From positions 1 through 64,000 of the IMG/VR virus record IMGVR_UViG_3300042890_000947: a stretch of 64,000 nt of DNA; one strand, given 5' to 3'. The translations under genes were made by a program, and so were the position numbers. Position 1 is the stretch's first letter, and each line of letters begins with the position of its first letter. The notes under the pieces are model-generated. The model saw only the letters and a list, made by a program, of their open reading frames with translations. It was not told where the DNA came from and did no database searches. The DNA comes from a virus. Positions 7,563-15,500 of this stretch are shown here, piece by piece.

Positions 7563-8903
7563 ATGGCACAGTTCCGTAAAGATACTAATCAGTATTTAAA
7601 CCAAGAAAAAACAATATTTGAAGTTGTTATGTTGGCTGATCAATATGGAAGTGTTATCGGTCCCGCTAATCCATCAGGCATGGCAGTTGATGCTTTTGGT
7701 AGAGCAAGAGTTTCACAGCCTATGACCCTGTTTGATTCGTTTCATCGATATCAGGATAATGGAAAAGTAGGTACTGCCAATTCTGCAGGCACGACTGTTA
7801 CACATGACGCAAATTCTTCGTCTGTAGTATGTTCTGTAGGAACTGCAAATAACAATTATGTTTATCGTGAATCGAATCGCGTATTTGCTTATCAGCCAGG
7901 CAAATCATTACAAATCTTACAGACATTTGTTATGGCACCAGCACAGACTGGACTAAGACAAAGATATGGATATTTCGATACAGAGAATGGTGTGTTTTTA
8001 GAACAAGACGGACATAACATATATTTTGTTAGACGCTCAAAATCTAGCGGTACAGTCACAGAGACAAGAGTCGCGCAATCCAATTGGAACATAGACAGAG
8101 TTGATGGTTCAAATGTTCCTGGTAGTTCAGAAGGTAATCCTGCAGCAAATAAAAATCCATCTGGATATACTTTAGATTTGTCAAAATCTCAAATTCTATT
8201 TCATGATATTGAGTGGTTAGGCGTAGGTTCAGTAAGAGCAGGGTTTGTTATTGACGGTAAGTTCATACACTGTCATACATGGAATCACGCAAACATTCTT
8301 GATAACACATACATGACTACAGCATGTTTACCTATTCGCTGTGAAATACAAAATACAGCAGATACAGCAAACAACAGTAATCTTCGCATCATATGTACTT
8401 CTGTAATGTCCGAAGGTGGATACGAAATGCGTGGTAGACCAAAGACTATTGGTCAATTACCCAATACATCTTATACATTATCTACTGCTGGACGATTCTA
8501 TCCTGTGGTTGCTATTAGATTGAAATCAGATAGAAAAGATGCTATAGTAGTTCCAAAGAATATTAGTGTCTTGGGACTTACAGGTAATGGAACAAGACTT
8601 GCTTATAGAGTTATAACAGGCGCAGAGATAACTGGCGGCACTTGGGTAGACGCAGGTAGTGATTCCGCTGTACAATATAATATAACAGGAACAGCACTTG
8701 CAAATGGAACATCACATATAAATGGTTATACATATGTGGCTCAGCAAGGCGGTTCTCCTGGCGAATTGAGCGACGGTCAATTCCAATTTCAATTAGAGAG
8801 AAATAATTTTACAGGAACAAATACAACATTTGTTTTAGCAGTTGCAGGATATGGAGCAGGAGATACTTGTGTCGGCTCTATTGATTGGCAAGAAATAACT
8901 TAA
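7563..8903 (+). CDS. virion structural protein
   Basis: 446 residues, Asn/Thr/Ser/Gly-rich, beta-strand pattern, no signal peptide. AVDAFGRARVSQPMTLFDS near the N-terminus and LFHDIEWLGVGSVRAGFVIDG in the middle are the type of sequence seen in structural proteins of large marine T4-like phages. It probably belongs to the head decoration or tail/baseplate. It starts the virion gene block just after regA. The exact role cannot be read from the sequence. Confidence 0.6.
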   Translation: MAQFRKDTNQYLNQEKTIFEVVMLADQYGSVIGPANPSGMAVDAFGRARVSQPMTLFDSFHRYQDNGKVGTANSAGTTVTHDANSSSVVCSVGTANNNYVYRESNRVFAYQPGKSLQILQTFVMAPAQTGLRQRYGYFDTENGVFLEQDGHNIYFVRRSKSSGTVTETRVAQSNWNIDRVDGSNVPGSSEGNPAANKNPSGYTLDLSKSQILFHDIEWLGVGSVRAGFVIDGKFIHCHTWNHANILDNTYMTTACLPIRCEIQNTADTANNSNLRIICTSVMSEGGYEMRGRPKTIGQLPNTSYTLSTAGRFYPVVAIRLKSDRKDAIVVPKNISVLGLTGNGTRLAYRVITGAEITGGTWVDAGSDSAVQYNITGTALANGTSHINGYTYVAQQGGSPGELSDGQFQFQLERNNFTGTNTTFVLAVAGYGAGDTCVGSIDWQEIT

Positions 8904-8920
8904 TAACAACGGAGTATATC

Positions 8921-9529
8921 ATGAATAGATTGAATGTATATAAGACAAATCCAAATATCGTATTGCCGAGATTTGGTACCAAGCAAGCTGCTTGTTTTGA
9001 CATTTCATTTCAAGCGGAAGGCAAAGCAACATATAGTGGATACAATTCTTTTAATGCGCCATTCACAAGAGCTTTGACCAGTTCTGGCGCGATTCGTATT
9101 ATGCCAGGTGATCGTATCCTTGTTCCTACTGGATTGATCTTCGATATTCCAGAGGGCTATTCAGTTCGTATTCATCCACGCTCAGGGCTATCTTATAAGC
9201 AGGGTCTTATTCTTGCTAATCTCGAGGCTGTAATCGATTCTGATTACATCCAAGAAACTTTTATTCTGCTCACTAATCGTTCCGAAGTGGATCAGACGAT
9301 AAATAATGGTGATAGAATTGCACAGGCCGAACTTGTAAAGAAGGAAGAATATGTGCTTTGGGAAATTATGGAAGCGCCAACGCAAAAGACTGATCGAATC
9401 GGTGGTCTTGGCTCAACTGGCGTTGCTGTATTTGTACCAGATGAGATAAAAACTGAACCAGTTGTTCTTAACGAAGAAGTTCAACCAGAAGTCAAGCGCG
9501 GTAGAGGAAGACCAAGAAAGGTAGCATAG
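8921..9529 (+). CDS. dut: dUTP pyrophosphatase
   Basis: 202 residues from ATG 8921, with GGAG 7 nt upstream. The conserved dUTPase motifs appear in order: ACFDIS, RSGLSYKQGL, a D-containing motif III (AVIDSDYIQE), GDRIAQAEL, and the C-terminal P-loop-like RIGGLGSTG. It hydrolyses dUTP to dUMP and limits uracil in DNA. After the motif the protein extends about 35 residues and ends in KRGRGRPRK, an AT-hook-like basic tail unusual for dUTPases. It lies oddly among structural genes. Confidence 0.88.
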   Translation: MNRLNVYKTNPNIVLPRFGTKQAACFDISFQAEGKATYSGYNSFNAPFTRALTSSGAIRIMPGDRILVPTGLIFDIPEGYSVRIHPRSGLSYKQGLILANLEAVIDSDYIQETFILLTNRSEVDQTINNGDRIAQAELVKKEEYVLWEIMEAPTQKTDRIGGLGSTGVAVFVPDEIKTEPVVLNEEVQPEVKRGRGRPRKVA

Positions 9530-9852
9530 TGCCAGGAGCCCATAGAGATACAGACAAAAGATTTTGCGGTGCCAAAACAAATGTAACAGGACAAGATAAG
9601 GTTCTTGTTAACGGATTGTTATGGGCTGTTGAAGGCGATAAAAACGATCATTGTAATCAAGGTGCTTTATCTGCTGTATATGGATCAAAGTGTGTTGAGA
9701 TATCTGGAAAAAAGATCATATGTGCGATGGGAGATGCTGCCGCTGGGGATCTTGAGGATTGTATTTATGAACATCCGGCAGGATCTACTAATCCACTAGG
9801 ACACTCATACCAGGTTCTTGTCTATGGTGGAGCAGCTGGTGGTGGTAAATGA
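9529..9852 (+). CDS. PAAR-like spike-tip protein
   Basis: 107 residues from GTG 9529, overlapping the TAG of dut. The start PGAHRDTDKRFCGA, repeated Gly/Val turns (VNGLLWAVEGD) and the GHSYQVLVYGG end match phage PAAR-repeat proteins, which cap the gp5-like central spike of the baseplate and help puncture the outer membrane. Four cysteines could bind the axial metal ion together with histidines. It fits with the baseplate/fibre genes that follow. Confidence 0.7.
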   Translation: MPGAHRDTDKRFCGAKTNVTGQDKVLVNGLLWAVEGDKNDHCNQGALSAVYGSKCVEISGKKIICAMGDAAAGDLEDCIYEHPAGSTNPLGHSYQVLVYGGAAGGGK

Positions 9853-10187
9853 ATTGGAACTTCAATGAGACCGTAAGATCAGGTAATACTACAGCAAGAG
9901 TAAAGAACTTTTATCCTGATACTGGCTTAGTAGTTCTTTATGATATATACGGTCCTGTATTTGAAGTGGGCGATGTTATTATCGGTGATGAATCAGGAAC
10001 AGAATTGACTGTTTCTGAGTTTAATATTTCTTACGATTACGATATGTATTATGAACCTACATATTGGGAAGTGATATTACCGATTGTTATATATGATGGA
10101 AATGGAAAAATCGTGGCAGAAGACTATCACTTCACTGGTCTACCTAGCCAAGATTATCAAACAACACATTTGGTGGTAGAAGATTAA
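9849..10187 (+). CDS. hypothetical baseplate/structural protein
   Basis: 112 residues, acidic and aromatic (many Tyr/Asp), predicted all-beta from alternating strands. ATG 9849 overlaps the preceding TGA, and the gene ends at the ATG of the next. Not recognised. The position between the spike tip and a large fibre gene makes a baseplate or fibre-attachment role likely. Confidence 0.55.
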   Translation: MNWNFNETVRSGNTTARVKNFYPDTGLVVLYDIYGPVFEVGDVIIGDESGTELTVSEFNISYDYDMYYEPTYWEVILPIVIYDGNGKIVAEDYHFTGLPSQDYQTTHLVVED

Positions 10188-12043
10188 TGGCAGTACCTTT
10201 ATCTAATTTAGGCGCGACATGGATAACATCATCCGTATCTGTAAACAACGCCATAAGAATGAGTGTCAACGATGTTAACTCATCCGCAAATTCTACTCTT
10301 TTAAACTTCGAAGTAAATTCAAATTCAAAGTTTGTAGTATACAAATCAGGTGATCTTCGTGTTGGTAATACAGCCACAAGAAATCCTGCTGCTGTTATTG
10401 AAGCATGGTCAAAGAATCAGGGTATTCTTTTTCCTCGTCTAACAACTCTCGAAAGAGAAAGTGTTCCTAATCCACCAGACGGTCTTGTTATCTATAATGA
10501 AGAGACAGACTTTCTACAAATTCGTCGCGCAGGTGTTTGGGTAAACGTTGGTGATGTTGGTCTACCTGGTGCTCTTCCATCAATCGCAAAAACGATATAT
10601 GTTGCTACATCAGGTAGTGACACAGCAAATGATGGTTCAAGTGAATATGCTCCTTTCCAAACTATAGAAAAAGCCGTTGAAGTTGCTACGCTAAGAAATG
10701 AACTAACAATCATTAAAGTGGGACCTGGCATCTATGAAACACATGGGCATATAGACCTTCCTGACAATTGTATTCTTCAAGGCGTTCATAGAGCAGTATT
10801 TATTCGTCCTAAAGCTGGATCCGAAGTAAAAAATGTATTCCGTATGGGATCAGGTTGTTTCATCGAAGGGTTCATTATTGAAAACTTTAGACTTGATAGT
10901 CTGACAAATCCAACAGAAGGATTTGCTTTTAGTTTTAGACCTGGTGCAGTCATCACGCGCGTACCGTACGCGCACAAGTGTGCTGTTCGTAGCGCACAAC
11001 CTGAAGGGTTTACTGGCGGCACTTTAGATCCATTATCGAATCCTCCTAATCCAGGATTTCCATTAGGCGCAGGCGTTTGTCTTGCTGACGGTATGGTCTG
11101 TTCTCAATATTCAATCTTCCCTAACATCATGACATGGGGTGCTACTCCCGTTTCTTACAACGGTATTGGCTACTGTGCGAAGAACGGTGGTCTGATCAAC
11201 GCTGTTAACGCTATCTCTATGTGGGCACACAAACACTTCTTGGCCATGAGTGGCGGACAAATTATTCTCAGTTCATGTTCTACACAGTTTGGCGACTATT
11301 CATTAGTTGCTGATGGATCAAGAAGAATTGGTATTCCTTATGATACTGTTGTAGATGTCACATCAAACACTACAGCCGCAAATCTAATTTCTACAAATAG
11401 AACAACAATCGTAGATGGATTGTGGAGCAATTTGGTTTCCCAAGGATATATTACTGGTAGTTGGACTTTACCTGACGATGAAAATTACACACGATTTGAT
11501 TCCGATGTGTGGCTTCGCTCAGTAGAATATATGATAAAAGGCGGCTCTACTGATATGATCGACAGATTCCAATCTGTTCTATTTGATGCCACTGGTAATT
11601 TAGTATTTACTGCCGATAAAACAGCAGCCTTCAATCATAGTTATAATTTTATGAGAGATGAACTTAATAAACTCCCACTAAATACTAATGCTAGACAGGC
11701 TATAAATACAGCAACAGCAAGTGTTCAATCAACTATATTGAGTCCTGTAACTAGAGTTGAACCAAGTAGAATTGAAGCTATTGGTCATACTTGGACTGCT
11801 ACAATGATTGGTGTTTGGGCAATCAAGATTCCTCCTGCTGAGGCTAGATTGCCAATTCGAGATAGCATCCTAGAATCGAATGGTGCTATTGTTATTGCGA
11901 CAGGACAAGATAGTGATGGTAATGCTATCTTTGCTGGTGATGTTTTAATTGATGCTAGATTTGGTATGGGCGGAAGAGGTTTTATTGCGCCAACTAAACG
12001 TGAAGCCATTCGTGCGGCTATTACATTCGGAGGATTTGGATGA
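10187..12043 (+). CDS. tail fibre/baseplate protein with a pectate-lyase-like beta-helix
   Basis: 618 residues. The first 140 form an attachment-type domain (LFPRLTTLERESVPNPPDG and VIYNEETDFLQIRRAG are typical of phage fibre proteins). From about 145, YVATSGSDTANDGS introduces a right-handed beta-helix of the DUF1565/pectate-lyase type (FQTIEKAVEVA, IIKVGPGIYE). This architecture occurs in host-receptor fibres and cyanophage structural proteins. Coupled by 1-4 nt overlaps to both neighbours. Binding or hydrolysis of host polysaccharide is possible but not shown. Confidence 0.65.
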   Translation: MAVPLSNLGATWITSSVSVNNAIRMSVNDVNSSANSTLLNFEVNSNSKFVVYKSGDLRVGNTATRNPAAVIEAWSKNQGILFPRLTTLERESVPNPPDGLVIYNEETDFLQIRRAGVWVNVGDVGLPGALPSIAKTIYVATSGSDTANDGSSEYAPFQTIEKAVEVATLRNELTIIKVGPGIYETHGHIDLPDNCILQGVHRAVFIRPKAGSEVKNVFRMGSGCFIEGFIIENFRLDSLTNPTEGFAFSFRPGAVITRVPYAHKCAVRSAQPEGFTGGTLDPLSNPPNPGFPLGAGVCLADGMVCSQYSIFPNIMTWGATPVSYNGIGYCAKNGGLINAVNAISMWAHKHFLAMSGGQIILSSCSTQFGDYSLVADGSRRIGIPYDTVVDVTSNTTAANLISTNRTTIVDGLWSNLVSQGYITGSWTLPDDENYTRFDSDVWLRSVEYMIKGGSTDMIDRFQSVLFDATGNLVFTADKTAAFNHSYNFMRDELNKLPLNTNARQAINTATASVQSTILSPVTRVEPSRIEAIGHTWTATMIGVWAIKIPPAEARLPIRDSILESNGAIVIATGQDSDGNAIFAGDVLIDARFGMGGRGFIAPTKREAIRAAITFGGFG

Positions 12044-12543
12044 CAACAATAAAATGCAGACAACCATCTACAGGTAAACCTATAAGCGTTCAAAACAATA
12101 GTGTAGGTACAGAGTGGATTAACATAGCAGAAGCACCAGATTTTTCAGTTCCTGATCCTTCACGTTCAGCTTATCCGGGTAGTCGTGATCTTGCTGATGG
12201 AACAAGAGGTATTGCAGCAGGAGAATTATTCTTTCTTACTCCATTAGTTGCTAAGAATATTACAGCAGGAACAGATTGGATTGAAGTTAGATTTAGACCT
12301 GAAGGCGGAACTGCTAACAACGATGCTTTTGGAAGAATAACTGTGCCTGCGGGCGAATCTGTTGCTATACCTATCCAAGGACGTTCCCTTGTTAAAAGAA
12401 ATGTATTAAATGCTAATGGTATCACCACTTTTACTACTAACGGTGATATTCTTTACGTTAGAGCAGGCAATACTGCTAGTTTTCAAGTGTGGGCATCAGC
12501 AAATGAACAAGCATCAGCAGAACATGTAGGTGTTATTCCGTGA
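12040..12543 (+). CDS. hypothetical virion protein
   Basis: 167 residues, beta-rich with Gly/Ala/Asn bias (WIEVRFRPEGGTANNDAFG). It reads as a compact beta-sandwich. ATG overlaps the preceding TGA, and its own stop overlaps the GTG of the giant collagen-like fibre gene. The coupling suggests it is a fibre-associated or fibre-hinge protein; no family recognised. Confidence 0.55.
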   Translation: MTTIKCRQPSTGKPISVQNNSVGTEWINIAEAPDFSVPDPSRSAYPGSRDLADGTRGIAAGELFFLTPLVAKNITAGTDWIEVRFRPEGGTANNDAFGRITVPAGESVAIPIQGRSLVKRNVLNANGITTFTTNGDILYVRAGNTASFQVWASANEQASAEHVGVIP

Positions 12544-15500
12544 TTGAAAAGTTCTTATCAGGCCGCAGCTATCCTGCTGACGATGGTCTCTACATCATAC
12601 CTTTGGCGTCTTTGGCAGATTTAGATCCTGCTGCTTATGTTGGTAAGCAGGTTCAAACTGACGATGGCATTCGTTGGCATAGTGATGGTATTATTTGGAG
12701 AAATAGTGGCGGCGCTCAAGGTATCCAAGGTATCCAGGGCATTCAAGGACTTCAAGGCGATCAAGGCATTCAAGGTGTTCAAGGCGATCTAGGTTTTCAA
12801 GGCATTCAAGGTCCACAAGGCACAACTGGTACTCAGGGTCTTCAAGGTACTCAGGGACTTCAAGGCGATTTAGGTATTCAGGGCACTCAGGGTACTCAAG
12901 GACTCCAAGGAATTCAGGGTCTACAAGGTATCCAGGGTGAAACCGGTACTCAAGGTCTACAAGGTATTCAAGGCGATTTAGGTATTCAGGGTCTACAAGG
13001 TATCCAAGGTGAAACTGGTACCCAAGGTATTCAAGGTATTCAAGGTGATTTAGGCATTCAGGGTATTCAAGGTATCCAAGGTGCCAATGGATTCCAGGGT
13101 ATTCAAGGAACTCAAGGCCTACAAGGACTTCAAGGCGATTTAGGTATTCAAGGCATTCAGGGTATACAGGGTATACAGGGTGAAACTGGTACTCAAGGTA
13201 TTCAGGGTATACAGGGTGAAACTGGTACTCAAGGTATTCAGGGCATCCAAGGCATTCAAGGTGTTAATGGTTTTCAAGGCATTCAAGGTACTCAAGGCAC
13301 TCAAGGCATTCAGGGCGATTTGGGTATTCAAGGCATCCAAGGCATTCAGGGTGATTTAGGTATTCAGGGCACTCAAGGTATTCAAGGACTTCAAGGACTT
13401 CAAGGACTTCAAGGTACTCAAGGACTTCAAGGCGCTAATGGTATTCAAGGCATTCAAGGCATTCAAGGCGCTAACGGATTCCAAGGCATACAAGGTACAC
13501 AGGGACTTCAAGGAAGACAAGGTATCCAAGGCGCTAACGGATTCCAAGGTATTCAAGGCACTCAAGGCGCTAATGGTATACAGGGCATTCAAGGTACTCA
13601 AGGTACACAGGGTATTCAAGGACTTCAAGGCGCAAATGGTTTCCAAGGTATTCAGGGAACTCAAGGTATTCAGGGAACTCAAGGTATTCAGGGTGCTAAT
13701 GGTATTCAAGGCATCCAAGGTACTCAGGGTGCCAATGGATTCCAAGGTATTCAGGGAACTCAAGGTATACAGGGAACTCAAGGTATTCAGGGCGCTAATG
13801 GTTTCCAAGGCATACAAGGCACTCAAGGTATACAAGGCACTCAAGGGGCTAATGGTATTCAGGGTATTCAAGGCACTCAAGGAATTCAGGGCGCGAATGG
13901 TATACAGGGTATACAGGGAACTCAGGGTGCAAATGGATTCCAAGGCATACAAGGTATTCAAGGCATACAAGGCATCCAAGGTGCTAATGGATTCCAAGGC
14001 ATACAAGGTACACAGGGTATTCAGGGTCGTCAAGGCACTCAAGGTATTCAAGGCACACAAGGCGCAAATGGATTCCAGGGACTTCAAGGAACTCAGGGTC
14101 TACAAGGAGCAAATGGATTCCAAGGCATTCAAGGCGCAAATGGATTCCAGGGTATTCAAGGCACTCAAGGTGCTAACGGTATTCAGGGTATCCAAGGCGC
14201 CAATGGATTCCAAGGCATTCAGGGTACTCAGGGATTTCAAGGCACACAGGGTACCCAAGGTGCAAACGGATTCCAAGGCATTCAAGGCACTCAAGGTATT
14301 CAAGGTGCTAACGGATTCCAAGGTATTCAAGGTGTACAAGGACTTCAAGGTACTCAAGGTATTCAAGGCATTCAAGGCGCTAACGGATTCCAAGGCATAC
14401 AAGGCACTCAAGGTATACAGGGTCGTCAAGGTACTCAAGGTATTCAAGGCATTCAAGGCGCTAACGGATTCCAAGGCATACAAGGCACTCAAGGTATACA
14501 GGGTCGTCAAGGCATTCAAGGCATTCAAGGCGCTAATGGATTTCAAGGCATCCAAGGAACTCAGGGTATCCAAGGAGCAAATGGTATACAAGGTATCCAA
14601 GGTGCTAATGGATTCCAAGGCATTCAAGGTACTCAGGGCGCAAATGGCATTCAAGGTATTCAAGGTGCTAACGGATTCCAAGGTATTCAAGGTACTAGAG
14701 GCTCTCAGGGTATACAAGGCATTCAAGGTGCTGATGGTCTTCAAGGACCAAAGGGTGAGGCAATAGACGGTGTAAATGGTGTACAGGGCGCCCAAGGTAT
14801 ACAAGGTATACAAGGTCTTCAAGGCGCTAACGGATTCCAAGGTATTCAAGGCACACAAGGCGCAAATGGCACTCAAGGTATTCAAGGTGCTAACGGATTC
14901 CAAGGTATTCAAGGCACACAGGGACTTCAAGGAAGACAAGGTATTCAAGGCGCTAATGGGTTTCAAGGCATTCAAGGAGCCAATGGTTTTCAGGGTATCC
15001 AAGGTGTACAAGGACTTCAAGGTCGTCAAGGTACTCAAGGCGCTAACGGATTCCAAGGTATTCAAGGCACTCAAGGTGCTAATGGCATTCAAGGTACACA
15101 AGGTCTTCAAGGCGCAAATGGATTCCAGGGTATTCAAGGAACTCAAGGCGCTAACGGATTCCAAGGTATTCAAGGTACTCAAGGTGCTAACGGATTCCAA
15201 GGTATTCAAGGCACTCAAGGTGCTAATGGCATTCAAGGTACACAAGGTCTTCAAGGCGCAAATGGATTCCAGGGTATTCAAGGTGTACAAGGACTTCAAG
15301 GTCGTCAAGGCATCCAAGGCTCAAATGGATTCCAAGGTATTCAAGGTACACAAGGTCTTCAAGGCGCAAATGGATTCCAGGGTATTCAAGGTGTACAAGG
15401 ACTTCAAGGTCGTCAAGGCATCCAAGGAACTCAAGGAGCTAATGGCACTCAAGGTATTCAAGGTGCTAACGGATTCCAGGGCATTCAAGGTGTACAAGGA

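Noticed and set aside
11701-11708. TATAAATA late box inside the 10187 fibre gene
   Set aside because: Mid-gene, no downstream start in position; most likely chance.
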